Part shown: positions 36,400 to 45,526 of the stretch, in pieces
How the letters are laid out: the number at the start of each line of letters is the position of its first letter
Numbering within the stretch: the stretch's first letter is position 1
Source of the DNA: Acidobacteriaceae bacterium KBS 146
GTDB lineage: Bacteria > Acidobacteriota > Terriglobia > Terriglobales > Acidobacteriaceae
Reading direction: 5' to 3'
Length of the DNA: 64,000 bases
Assembly (NCBI GenBank): GCA_000688615.1
Contig: JHVA01000001.1
Location: 372,001 to 436,000 of the forward strand
Made by a program: the position numbers and the translations under genes
The notes under the pieces: model-generated
Database searches by the model: none
What the model was told of the DNA's origin: nothing
Seen by the model: the letters and a program-made list of their open reading frames with translations, nothing else

Positions 36400-38811
36400 A
36401 TGAACGAAGGCCGTTGGGTATTGCTGATCGCGAGTGAAGTGGGTGGAACAGATTCAGTCTCAGACCGCGCGATGGAGCGTCTGGTCGAGGCGATCCGCGA
36501 AGAGGGATATCAGGTCATCCGCACCTCTACCCCAGAGGATGGGTTGTCGCTTGTGACCTCGGATCCCTCCTATTCGGCGATCCTGCTGGACTGGGATCTC
36601 GAAGGCGAGAGCCAATTCGATGAGCGTGCCGCGCTCAAAATTCTTCGTGGTGTTCGTCACCGCAACAAAAAGATTCCGATCTTTCTGATTGCAGACCGAA
36701 CTCTCGTCAGTGAACTTCCACTTGAGGTTGTGAAGCAGGTGCATGAGTACATTCACCTGTTTGGAGACACTCCTGCCTTTATCGCGAATCGTGTTGATTT
36801 CGCGGTAGAGCGTTATCATGAGCAACTGTTGCCGCCGTACTTTCGTGAGCTGAAGAAGTACACCGATCAGGGCGCCTACTCCTGGGACGCGCCTGGCCAT
36901 ATGGGCGGAGTCGCCTATCTCAAGCATCCGGTGGGCATGGAGTTTCAGCGCTTCTTTGGAGAAAATCTCCTGCGCTCCGACCTCGGTATCTCAACGGCAC
37001 AACTTGGCTCCTGGCTCGATCATCTTGGACCCCCAGGAGAGTCGGAGCGTAATGCCGCACGCATCTTTGGAGCAGACTGGACGTTTTACGTCCTGGGGGG
37101 ATCTTCCACTTCGAATCAGATCATCGGCCATGGCGTGATCGCGCAGGATGACATTGTTCTGGCGGATGCCAACTGTCATAAATCCATCTGTCACTCGCTA
37201 ACTGTGACTGGAGCGCGCCCGGTCTACATGAAGCCAACGCGCAACGGCTATGGAATGATCGGTCTGGTTCCACTGAAGCGGTTCAGCCCGGAATTTATTC
37301 GCGGGCTTATCGATCGCAGCCCTTTGACCAAAGGGGTTGAAAATCAGAACCCCACCTATGCCGTTGTCACCAACTCGACCTATGACGGGCTTTGTTATGA
37401 CGTCAACCGTGTGGTGGAGGAATTGTCCAAGTCTGTTCCTCGCGTTCACTTTGATGAGGCATGGTATGCCTATGCGAAGTTCCACAAGATCTATCGTGGG
37501 CGCTTCGCCATGGACGTTCCGGACGATATGGCAGAGCGTCCTACGATCTTCTCTGTCCAATCCACCCACAAGATGCTGGCCGCCTTTTCTATGGGTTCGA
37601 TGGTGCACATCAAGCTAAGCCCCCGCGCTCCGCTTGATTTCGATCAGTTCAACGAGTCATTCATGATGCACGGCACGACATCGCCTTTCTATCCATTGAT
37701 TGCGTCGCTGGACGTTGCTGCGGCGATGATGGACGAGCCGGCGGGGCCAACGCTGATGTACGAGACGATCCAGGATGCTATCAGCTTCCGTAAAGCTATG
37801 AGTTCAGTCGCGCATCGTCTGCGCGCGGCAGAAAATGGGGAAGGCTGGTTCTTCCGTCTGTTTCAACCCGATCAGGTAACAGATCCCGCCACGGGCGAGA
37901 AGTATGTGTTCGAAGAGACGCCAGATGAGGTTCTTGGCTCGAAGCCGGCGTGCTGGACCCTCAAGCCGGGAGAAGACTGGCACGGATTCCAGGATGAGGA
38001 CATCGCGGACGGATATTGCATGCTCGATCCGACGAAAGTCACGATCCTGATGCCCGGGGTCAACGCCCAGGGCTTGGTGAGCGAGTGGGGAATTCCCGCT
38101 GCAATTCTTACCGAATTTCTGGACTCGCGGCGTGTCGAGATCGCCCGTACAGGCGACTACACCGTACTGGTTCTTTTCTCCGTTGGAACCTCCAAAGGGA
38201 AATGGGGATCACTACTGGAGAACCTCTTCGAATTCAAACGACTGTATGACAGCGAGGCCCCTCTTGAAGAGGCCCTGCCCGAACTCGTCGCAAAATACCC
38301 GCAGCGGTATCGCAATGCGACGCTGAAAGAGCTCTCTGACGAAATGCACGCAGCAATGGTGGAGCTCAATCTGCCCACCCTGGTCGGCGAAGCATGCGAC
38401 GAAGACTTCGATCCAGTTTTGACGCCCGCGCAGACCTATCAGAAGCTGCTGAGGAACGAAACGGAGAAGATCCGGTTTACCCAGATGCATGGCCGGATCG
38501 GCGCTGTGATGCTTGTACCTTATCCTCCAGGGATTCCGATGTGTATGCCGGGGGAACGGCTCGGAGGAATGGATAGTCCAGTAATCCGTCTGATCCTGGC
38601 CACCGAAGAGTTTGGAAAACGGTTCCCGGGGTTCGAGCGTGAAGTTCACGGTATCGAGGTGGACGAGCAGGGAAATTACTGGATGCGTGCGGTCATCGAG
38701 ACGCCGGGCCAGCGGCGCACAAGCAATGGAAATGGGAAAACCCATCCTCCAAGCGCAGCCCCACCGGTCAAAAAAGGCCGCCGGTCCGTACTGCGTGAGA
38801 ATCCGGAATAA
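36400..38811 (+). CDS. Orn/Lys/Arg decarboxylase family protein (arginine decarboxylase AdiA-like)
   Basis: 803 residues. The N-terminal wing domain (about 1-130) is response-regulator-like (SAILLDWDLEGE). The PLP domain of aspartate-aminotransferase fold has the Schiff-base Lys391 in VQSTHKML. The C-terminal domain is typical through VPYPPGIPMCMPGE. Members decarboxylate arginine, lysine or ornithine in acid resistance or polyamine synthesis. Overall length and wing domain resemble AdiA/LdcI; substrate cannot be fixed by eye. No antiporter gene is adjacent. The last 35 residues are a low-complexity basic tail (GNGK, KKGRRS). Confidence 0.9.
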   Translation: MNEGRWVLLIASEVGGTDSVSDRAMERLVEAIREEGYQVIRTSTPEDGLSLVTSDPSYSAILLDWDLEGESQFDERAALKILRGVRHRNKKIPIFLIADRTLVSELPLEVVKQVHEYIHLFGDTPAFIANRVDFAVERYHEQLLPPYFRELKKYTDQGAYSWDAPGHMGGVAYLKHPVGMEFQRFFGENLLRSDLGISTAQLGSWLDHLGPPGESERNAARIFGADWTFYVLGGSSTSNQIIGHGVIAQDDIVLADANCHKSICHSLTVTGARPVYMKPTRNGYGMIGLVPLKRFSPEFIRGLIDRSPLTKGVENQNPTYAVVTNSTYDGLCYDVNRVVEELSKSVPRVHFDEAWYAYAKFHKIYRGRFAMDVPDDMAERPTIFSVQSTHKMLAAFSMGSMVHIKLSPRAPLDFDQFNESFMMHGTTSPFYPLIASLDVAAAMMDEPAGPTLMYETIQDAISFRKAMSSVAHRLRAAENGEGWFFRLFQPDQVTDPATGEKYVFEETPDEVLGSKPACWTLKPGEDWHGFQDEDIADGYCMLDPTKVTILMPGVNAQGLVSEWGIPAAILTEFLDSRRVEIARTGDYTVLVLFSVGTSKGKWGSLLENLFEFKRLYDSEAPLEEALPELVAKYPQRYRNATLKELSDEMHAAMVELNLPTLVGEACDEDFDPVLTPAQTYQKLLRNETEKIRFTQMHGRIGAVMLVPYPPGIPMCMPGERLGGMDSPVIRLILATEEFGKRFPGFEREVHGIEVDEQGNYWMRAVIETPGQRRTSNGNGKTHPPSAAPPVKKGRRSVLRENPE

Positions 38812-38872
38812 TATTGTTTGTGAGAGAAGGTCCAACTGATCGAGTTGAAATGACATCTGAATATCATTCCAA

Positions 38873-40303
38873 ATGAAATCCAGGTCTGGCCGTTTACTGA
38901 TTCCCACGCTCCTTGTGTCTGTTGCCATTATCGTTACTCTCAACGCGTGGCTGGGCTTTCGCGCCATTCAGTCACTTCACGACAGTGAATACGCCGTAGC
39001 ACATACCTGGCAGGTCATTAACCAGGTCGAGAGCATCATGAGCTCGGCGAAAGATGCCGAGACCGGAAACCGTGGGTACCTCATCACCGGCGACGATAAC
39101 TACCTCGAGCCCTACACGACGGCGCAGCGCGAACTCCCCGGCAAGCTGGATCATTTTGCATCTCTGACAGTAGATAACTCTTTACACCAGCGCCAGCTTG
39201 TCGAGATGCGTGCGGTGCTCGATCAACGGCTTGATCTGTTACGGCAGGGAATTGAGCTGCGCCGCACCAGCGACCACGATACCATTCGTTCCCTGGTTCT
39301 TAGCGGAACAGGCAAAGCGGAGATGGATCACCTTCGCCGGATCGCGGACGTTATGGAGTCGGAGGAGAGAAGACTATTGGCTCTCCGCTCGGAAGCGGCC
39401 GATCGTGATAACCGTCGCGCGCACTACATTATTGCGCTTGCCAGCGGGCTTGATTTGCTGTTCATTATCTTCCTGTTCCGTTATTTCGCGACAGAACGGG
39501 CGATGCGACTGGCTGCGGAGCAGGATGCAGAGAATATCGCGATAGCACGGATGGATGCCGAAAAGAAAGCTGAGGAGGTTCGTTTGTTGAACGCCTCACT
39601 TGAGCAAAGGGTCAAGGAGCGAACTCGTGAGTTGGAGACCATCAATCATGAACTGGAGGCGTTCAGCTACTCGGTATCCCATGATCTTCGGGCTCCACTT
39701 CGTACCATCGATGGCTTTTCTTTGGCGCTGGAAGAGGATTATCAGAACGCCGTCGATGCGACCGGGCGTGATTACATTCGTCGGGTTCGCAACGGCGTTC
39801 AGCGGATGGGCCAGCTGATCGACGCATTGCTTCAGCTCTCGCGAATCACGCGAGCAGAGATCAGCCGGGAACACTTCAATATGACGGAGCTTGCCGAGGC
39901 CGTCGGCTCTGTCTTGAAGGAGGAAAATCCTGATCGGGATATCGTCTTTACAATCGGGCCAGGTCTTGAAGCCGATGGAGACCCCCGCCTTATCCGTGTA
40001 GCTATGGAGAATTTATTCGGAAACTCTGTGAAATTCAGCTCCAAGAAGCCGAATACCGTGATCGAGTTCGGATGGGATAAGGAAAAGCGAGCCTGGTTCG
40101 TTCGCGATAATGGCGCCGGTTTCGATATGTTTTACGCTGATAAACTCTTTAATGCCTTCAACCGCCTTCACGGAGACAAGGATTTTCGAGGTTCCGGTAT
40201 CGGTCTGGCGACTGTCGCCCGTATCATCCATCGTCACCACGGCACTATTTGGGCCGAAGCCCTCGTCGATCGTGGTGCCACCTTCTGGTTTACGTTAGGA
40301 TAA
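38873..40303 (+). CDS. Sensor histidine kinase with CHASE3 domain
   Basis: 476 residues. Transmembrane helix about 8-26, a CHASE3 sensory domain (AETGNRGYLITGDDNYLEPY, about 60-80 is its signature), second helix about 185-205, coiled coil, then HisKA with His270 in SYSVSHDLRAPLRTID and an ATPase domain with DNGAGFDM and GSGIGLATV. The H-box type is that of phytochrome-like kinases which phosphorylate Rcp1-type receivers, such as the one encoded 4 bases downstream. No ribosome binding site precedes ATG 38873; TATCAT lies 5 bases before it. Confidence 0.93.
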   Translation: MKSRSGRLLIPTLLVSVAIIVTLNAWLGFRAIQSLHDSEYAVAHTWQVINQVESIMSSAKDAETGNRGYLITGDDNYLEPYTTAQRELPGKLDHFASLTVDNSLHQRQLVEMRAVLDQRLDLLRQGIELRRTSDHDTIRSLVLSGTGKAEMDHLRRIADVMESEERRLLALRSEAADRDNRRAHYIIALASGLDLLFIIFLFRYFATERAMRLAAEQDAENIAIARMDAEKKAEEVRLLNASLEQRVKERTRELETINHELEAFSYSVSHDLRAPLRTIDGFSLALEEDYQNAVDATGRDYIRRVRNGVQRMGQLIDALLQLSRITRAEISREHFNMTELAEAVGSVLKEENPDRDIVFTIGPGLEADGDPRLIRVAMENLFGNSVKFSSKKPNTVIEFGWDKEKRAWFVRDNGAGFDMFYADKLFNAFNRLHGDKDFRGSGIGLATVARIIHRHHGTIWAEALVDRGATFWFTLG

Positions 40304-40307
40304 CGAA

Positions 40308-40733
40308 ATGACTGATGCAACAAGGCTCATTCTCCTGGTTGAAGATGATCCCGATCACGAACTCCTTACCATTCGAGCCCTCAAGAAGTCGAACATCGCT
40401 AATGAGGTTCGGGTTGCGCGGGACGGTGAAGAGGCGATCGATATACTCTTTGGCGAAAACGCCATTACACCCCAGGTGATTCTGCTCGATCTGAAGCTTC
40501 CGAAGGTAGATGGCCTTGAAGTACTTCGGAGAATTCGCACGGGCGAGACGACCAAGTATCTTCCGGTAGTCGTTCTGACCTCGTCGGATGAAGAGCGCGA
40601 TATCGTACGCAGTTATCAACTGGGCGTAAACAGTTATATTCGCAAGCCGGTCAACTTTTCTGATTTTGCAGAGGCGACCCGGCAACTCGGGATGTATTGG
40701 CTGGTGCTTAACGAATGTGCGCCGCAAGTTTAG
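40308..40733 (+). CDS. Rcp1-like single-domain response regulator
   Basis: 141 residues, one receiver domain only. Phospho-acceptor Asp61 in VILLDLKLPK, acidic pair in LVEDDPDHE, and Lys-Pro in YIRKPVN. Such stand-alone receivers partner with CHASE3 or phytochrome-type kinases like the upstream gene. AGGATAA precedes the ATG. It overlaps the next gene by 19 bases. Confidence 0.94.
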   Translation: MTDATRLILLVEDDPDHELLTIRALKKSNIANEVRVARDGEEAIDILFGENAITPQVILLDLKLPKVDGLEVLRRIRTGETTKYLPVVVLTSSDEERDIVRSYQLGVNSYIRKPVNFSDFAEATRQLGMYWLVLNECAPQV

Positions 40734-42304
40734 AGTCCAGCAAGCTAAAGGTTTTGCTGGTTGAAGATAACCCGGACGACGCATTTCTTCTCGAGCGACA
40801 TCTCCGCCGCAATGGCTTCGCTCTGGAGATGATTCGAGTGGAGACTGCGGATGAAATGCGTCATCAGCTCGAACAGGGAACCGCACCTGACGTCATCCTG
40901 GCCGACTACAACCTCCCAAATTTCAGCGGTCCCGCAGCTCTAAAGCTGCTTCATTCAACCGGCCTCGACATCCCTTTCATCATGTTTTCGGGAGCCGTCT
41001 CTGAAGAAACGGCCGTCAACGCGATGCGTTCCGGTGCGCACGATTATGTGTCCAAGCAGAATCTTACCCGTCTGATTCCTGCGATTGAGCGCGAACGCAA
41101 CGAAGTCGTTACTCGAAGAAATCGCCTTGCCGCCGAGCAGGCGTTAAAAGCAAGCGAGGCTCGCTTTCAGGCACTCGTCGAAGCACTCCCGCTTGGCTTA
41201 TTGATCACGGACAGCTCCGGCAAAATCATCTATGCAAACGTGGCCGTCGAGCGGCTGCTGGGTTATTCCGGCAGCGAGCTGTTTTCGGGCTCTCTAACCC
41301 TCTCAGATATCTCTCCCGCTCTTACAGCGCAGCTCGAGGACCTGATCGCAACCTCCGTGAATTTCGAGCCCTTTGAAGTTGCTTGCACTCGCGAGGATGG
41401 CCAGACCGTAGACGCGCTGATTGGGATGTCGTTTCTCGATCCAGAAGCGACAAATGGCAATCGCCAGGTAGCAGTCTTCGTGGCGGATCTCTCGCTGCAG
41501 AAGAAGAGTGAGGAGGTCATTCGGCGCACCGAGAAGCTCGCTGTCGCCGGAAGATTTGCAGCTTCCATCTCTCACGAAATCAACAATCCCCTTGAAGCAG
41601 TTACAAATTGCCTCTATCTCGTAGCTCAGGCCGATCTTCCCAGTGACACTCGCCATTACCTCGATCTCGCTCAAAAAGAGTTAAATCGCGTCAGCCAGAT
41701 TACGGTTCAGACTCTCAGGTTTTATCGTGCTTCGACAAGGCCCAGCCACGTCGATCTTCACGACCTGATCGAAACCGTTCTTGCACTCCTGGATTCACGT
41801 CTCCGGCAGATGGAAATCGAAGTTGTGAGAGATCTTCGTGCCCAGCCAATGCTGCTGGCTCACGACGGGGAGCTTCGACAAGTTCTCGCAAATTTGATTG
41901 GGAACGCAATCGACGCTGTTCCCTCGTCGGGCTGTATCACCGTACGCAGCCGCTCCACGCGGGACTGGGCCTCCGCACGCAATGGGATCAGCCTTACAAT
42001 CGCCGATAATGGCATAGGAATGGATCCTGAGATTCGCGAGCGGATCTTTGAGCCGTTCTTCTCGACAAAGGGAATTACTGGAACAGGATTGGGGCTGTGG
42101 ATCTCACGAGAGATCGTGACCAAACATCAGGGAAACATTCGCGTTCGGTCCCGTCGCACTTCCAAAGATCTTAGCGGTGGCACAATTTTCAGAATTTTTA
42201 TTCCAGCACAATACCAGCCGGATCAAGCCAAAGACACAGAGCCTCTCGAGAGGGAACCTGATTCCGATATCGCTTCTGAGTCTGTGGCCGTAAAAGTCTC
42301 CTGA
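40715..42304 (+). CDS. Hybrid signalling protein: receiver-PAS-histidine kinase
   Basis: 529 residues. Receiver about 11-125 with Asp64 in VILADYNLP; PAS about 147-265 (ALVEALPLGLLITDSSGKIIYAN); HisKA with His287 in SISHEINNPLEAV; ATPase with ADNGIGMDPEIRERIFEPFFSTK and GLGLWISREI. It is soluble and probably receives phosphate from the upstream kinase through its receiver. It overlaps the upstream receiver gene, so the three act as one relay. No DNA-binding output exists in the cassette. Confidence 0.94.
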   Translation: MCAASLESSKLKVLLVEDNPDDAFLLERHLRRNGFALEMIRVETADEMRHQLEQGTAPDVILADYNLPNFSGPAALKLLHSTGLDIPFIMFSGAVSEETAVNAMRSGAHDYVSKQNLTRLIPAIERERNEVVTRRNRLAAEQALKASEARFQALVEALPLGLLITDSSGKIIYANVAVERLLGYSGSELFSGSLTLSDISPALTAQLEDLIATSVNFEPFEVACTREDGQTVDALIGMSFLDPEATNGNRQVAVFVADLSLQKKSEEVIRRTEKLAVAGRFAASISHEINNPLEAVTNCLYLVAQADLPSDTRHYLDLAQKELNRVSQITVQTLRFYRASTRPSHVDLHDLIETVLALLDSRLRQMEIEVVRDLRAQPMLLAHDGELRQVLANLIGNAIDAVPSSGCITVRSRSTRDWASARNGISLTIADNGIGMDPEIRERIFEPFFSTKGITGTGLGLWISREIVTKHQGNIRVRSRRTSKDLSGGTIFRIFIPAQYQPDQAKDTEPLEREPDSDIASESVAVKVS

Positions 42305-42317
42305 AGCACCAGAGCCT

Positions 42318-42332
42318 TACAATATCTGCGTG
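42318..42332 (+). promoter_or_regulatory. -10-like hexamer next to the hemD start, possible leaderless promoter
   Basis: TACAAT at 42318-42323 lies six bases before the GTG start of hemD, and no Shine-Dalgarno sequence is present. This geometry would put the transcription start on the start codon. I see no good -35. Confidence 0.35.
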
Positions 42333-43139
42333 CCACAACCATCTCCACTCTCTAGCCGACACGTCCTTATCACCCGGGCGAAGGATGGCGCTTCTGAACT
42401 GTCGTCCCAGCTACTTGCAACGGGGGCGATCGTCACCTCCATCCCAACGATCGAGATCATTCCTCCAGACTCGTTTCTCTCTTTGGATCAAGCCCTTGCC
42501 CGGCTGCATGAGTTCGAATGGATTATCTTCACGAGTGCGCATGCCGTCGAAGTCTTTGATGAACGGCGAAGTCAATCCCTTATCCCCGGAAATATAGCTG
42601 TCATTGGCCCTGCGACCGCGCGTGCTGTGGAGAAAATTGGTCTGAAGGTTGCGCTGCAACCTCAACGCTATATTGCGGAATCCCTTGCTGAAGCGTTAAT
42701 GCCCCTGGTAGCTCATAAAGAGCTTCTATTGGTTCGTGCCGCTGAGGCTCGCGATATTCTTCCGCTGGCACTTCAAGAAGCCGGAGCCGAACTCACCATT
42801 GCTGAGGCCTATCGAAACCGCGCTCCCGAGGAATCTCTCCCGTTGATCCGGGAGATGTTTTCTTCGCCAGAAAGATATCCCGACGTGATCACGTTTACCA
42901 GCGCATCTACAGTTCGCAATCTCGTCGCATTATTGCAGGCCGCCGAGGTCGTCTTGCCTGCGAGCGTAGTGCTTGCCTCGATCGGACCGATTACGTCAAG
43001 TGCACTCCGTGAACTTGGGCTCAATCCTGTGATTGAAGCGAAAGAGGCCTCGATTATCGCGTTAGTCCAGGCAGTTGTTGAGTATTTCGCGAAATCGACT
43101 GCGGTCATGTCCAAAAACCGCAAGCCGCGTCTAGTGTGA
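42330..43139 (+). CDS. hemD: Uroporphyrinogen-III synthase
   Basis: 269 residues. HVLITRAKDGASEL at the start, IIFTSAHAVEVF, AVIGPATARAVE and ITFTSASTVRNL are the loosely conserved motifs of HemD. It cyclises and inverts ring D of hydroxymethylbilane. The start is GTG 42330, with no ribosome binding site. Its end overlaps the convergent nth gene by 9 bases. In contrast to many relatives it is not next to hemC: four genes intervene. Confidence 0.92.
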   Translation: MPQPSPLSSRHVLITRAKDGASELSSQLLATGAIVTSIPTIEIIPPDSFLSLDQALARLHEFEWIIFTSAHAVEVFDERRSQSLIPGNIAVIGPATARAVEKIGLKVALQPQRYIAESLAEALMPLVAHKELLLVRAAEARDILPLALQEAGAELTIAEAYRNRAPEESLPLIREMFSSPERYPDVITFTSASTVRNLVALLQAAEVVLPASVVLASIGPITSSALRELGLNPVIEAKEASIIALVQAVVEYFAKSTAVMSKNRKPRLV

Positions 43140-43853
43140 CGTCCATGTCTTGTCGCTGGAGAAACACAACTTCTCCAGCGAGCAATCAATGCAACGCGGC
43201 TTTCTTGCGAAACATATCTGCCGCCCATGATGAATCAGCTCATGAGAAAAGCTGATCCAGCGGTCCTGGGGAAGAATTTTCATCAGGTCCTGCTCAATTT
43301 TCGGCGGAGTGGTCTCTCGTGTCAGTTCCAGACGGCGTGAAAGTCGCATCACGTGTGTGTCTACGACGACACCCACTGCGATTCCATACCAGGACCCCAG
43401 GACCACATTTGCGGTTTTTCGCGCAACGCCAGGTAACTGAAGGATCTCTTCCATTGTTTGTGGAACTTTCCCTCCAAACTCTTCGACGACGACCTGGGCG
43501 GCGCCCTTGATCGATTTCGCTTTATTGCGAAAGAAACCAGTCGTGCGGATGAGATCTTCGATTTCAGAAAGAGAGGCCGCGGCCATAGCCTTAGGAGTGG
43601 GAAAAGCTCGAAACAATGCCGGTGTGACCAAATTTACCCTAACGTCTGTGCATTGTGCCGAAAGAATGGTCGCGACTGTCAGCTCCCACGCATTTCGGTG
43701 TGTCAATGCACAGACGACATTCGGGTAGGTCTTTTCCAGAATCTTCAGGATCGAAGATATTCGCTTCGGATCAAGAGGATCTCTGGACTCTCGTTCTTCC
43801 TTTTCCGGCTTCTTCGCAGCTTTCTTTTTCGTTCCAGCTTTGAGCGTGGCCAT
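43131..43853 (-). CDS. nth: Endonuclease III
   Basis: 240 residues. Helix-hairpin-helix with catalytic Lys146 in LPGVARKTANVVLG, catalytic Asp165 in VVVDTHVMRL, and the 4Fe-4S motif Cys214-x6-Cys221-x2-Cys224-x5-Cys230. It excises oxidised pyrimidines and nicks abasic sites. An N-terminal basic tail of about 25 residues is extra. It starts 3 bases after the hemQ stop, so they are cotranscribed. Confidence 0.97.
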   Translation of the reverse strand: MATLKAGTKKKAAKKPEKEERESRDPLDPKRISSILKILEKTYPNVVCALTHRNAWELTVATILSAQCTDVRVNLVTPALFRAFPTPKAMAAASLSEIEDLIRTTGFFRNKAKSIKGAAQVVVEEFGGKVPQTMEEILQLPGVARKTANVVLGSWYGIAVGVVVDTHVMRLSRRLELTRETTPPKIEQDLMKILPQDRWISFSHELIHHGRQICFARKPRCIDCSLEKLCFSSDKTWTSH

Positions 43854-43856
43854 TCT

Positions 43857-44651
43857 CTATCCCAGGCGGTCCAGCATCTCAGCCGGGGATAAGCGGACAC
43901 AGCTAAAAATCGGAGTGTCCTGCAGCGTGTACATGCTGATCTCGGTTTCGCGCAGTTGCTGAACCAGATCGAGAAAGTCTTCAGGGAAGTTGGTCTCAAA
44001 AGCCACTACAAACTCCTGATCGTCGATCCCGAACGAGTAGGTTGTATTGAGCTTGACTCGCGGGTAGCTCAGCCCTATACGGATGTGTTCATCCATCAGC
44101 CGTTTCCGTTCGTCCGCAGGCAGAAGGTACCACGGGCGTGTCTTCCAGAAGGGATAAATAAAGATGTATTTTTGCCCGCCGGGACGAATCGCGCCTCGGC
44201 CTTCCCCCTCGCTCTCGTCCGGTCGATCGATCTGGTACTGGGACCGCTTTGTCATCGCGAGAAAGTTGTGAGGCGTCGTCAGGTAACCGCCGAGAGGGGT
44301 TGAGAGCAGTTCACTCCGCATGCGGCTCATCTCTTCCACGGAATAGCAGATAGACCATACACACATGTCGACGTCCCCACGGGTTCCGACAGTGGAATAC
44401 GTCATCGACAGAAACTCGCCGGGCCGATTCCACTTCTCTAAAACCTGGATAAACGCAGTCTTTTGCGCGGCTTTCTCTTCAGCTGAAAGCCTGCGCCACT
44501 CGGGCATGATCTTATAAAAACTGAAACAGACGATCTGACGCTTGACAGGGGGCTTTGAGGGGTCGTGTGGCTGCGCGCCATAGCTGCTTGCTGGTCTTGA
44601 GCTTGCAGGAACGATATCTGCGCTGGCGGGAGCGGCAACGGTATCTGACAT
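43857..44651 (-). CDS. hemQ: Coproheme decarboxylase HemQ (chlorite-dismutase family)
   Basis: 264 residues. YIFIYPFWKTRPWYLLP and MDEHIRIG with presumed proximal heme ligand His189 are typical of HemQ/ChdC. The lack of chlorite-dismutase features and the heme gene neighbourhood favour HemQ. It converts iron-coproporphyrin III to heme b, the last step of the coproporphyrin-dependent pathway. The first 35 residues are a Pro/Ala-rich tail. AGGAG is upstream of the ATG. Confidence 0.92.
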   Translation of the reverse strand: MSDTVAAPASADIVPASSRPASSYGAQPHDPSKPPVKRQIVCFSFYKIMPEWRRLSAEEKAAQKTAFIQVLEKWNRPGEFLSMTYSTVGTRGDVDMCVWSICYSVEEMSRMRSELLSTPLGGYLTTPHNFLAMTKRSQYQIDRPDESEGEGRGAIRPGGQKYIFIYPFWKTRPWYLLPADERKRLMDEHIRIGLSYPRVKLNTTYSFGIDDQEFVVAFETNFPEDFLDLVQQLRETEISMYTLQDTPIFSCVRLSPAEMLDRLG

Positions 44652-44887
44652 TTGAGCGTTTCTCCTGATCCTTTTGGTTGCTATTCAGCGCTGAGTTGGC
44701 AACCACGCTGCAACCGCATCACCTTCATGATAGAGCACTCAGCCGGAGCAGTCATTTCTGAAGGTCTCTCCACGTGAGGACGAGGATCCGTTTTGTCTAC
44801 TTCAAAAGGCGCAAAATCTTTGATTGACAAGATTCTCTGCGTCGTCACGCATCAGGATTCCATCTCAAACCGATATACTGCGACTGC

Positions 44888-45526
44888 ATGTCTGAGAAAA
44901 TCCTCACCATCCTTGCCAGCTTTATTATCTCTGTCATCTCCGCGGGTGGTTATGTCGGAGTCGCAGTACTGATGGGCATCGAATCAGCCTGTATTCCGCT
45001 GCCGTCAGAGATCATCATGCCCTTTGCTGGCTATCTGGTGCATACGGGACAACTTAAACTCTTCTGGGTTGCTACGGCAGGGGCTATTGGATGCAATCTG
45101 GGATCGATTCCCGCCTATTGGCTCGGTGCATGGGGAGGTCGTCCTGCCGTCGAGCGATTCGGACGATACATTCTGTTGAGCCGACATGATCTTGATCGAA
45201 CCGAGCACTTCTTTCAAAGGTACGGGGGAATTACAGTCCTCCTTGCACGACTGCTTCCTGTTGTCCGTACCTTCATTGCCCTGCCGGCCGGTATTGCGAA
45301 GATGTCACAGGTACGGTTCCATTTGTATACCTTCATTGGGTCCTGGCCATGGTGTTACGTGCTCGCCTATGTCGGTATGAAGTTGGGAGACCGCTGGGAA
45401 TCGGACCCGCGCTTCAAAGACATCTTTCACCGGTTTCATCTCGCGGTTGAACTTGTGCTTGTAGCTGGGGTGATTTGGTTCGTCTGGACGCACTGGCGTA
45501 ATCGTATGCGAGTCGAAGAGGCGTAA
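44888..45526 (+). CDS. DedA family inner-membrane protein
   Basis: 212 residues with about five hydrophobic segments. The signature GIESACIPLPSEIIMPFAGYL (acidic plus proline re-entrant loop) and ARLLPVVRTFIALPAGIAKM are conserved in DedA/SNARE-associated proteins, implicated in undecaprenyl phosphate or phospholipid flipping and in membrane homeostasis. No ribosome binding site is seen; TATACT at 44874-44879 lies eight bases before the ATG. Confidence 0.93.
   Translation: MSEKILTILASFIISVISAGGYVGVAVLMGIESACIPLPSEIIMPFAGYLVHTGQLKLFWVATAGAIGCNLGSIPAYWLGAWGGRPAVERFGRYILLSRHDLDRTEHFFQRYGGITVLLARLLPVVRTFIALPAGIAKMSQVRFHLYTFIGSWPWCYVLAYVGMKLGDRWESDPRFKDIFHRFHLAVELVLVAGVIWFVWTHWRNRMRVEEA

Noticed and set aside
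43857..44651. True chlorite dismutase
   Set aside because: The YPFxKTRPWYLLP segment and heme gene context fit HemQ better.
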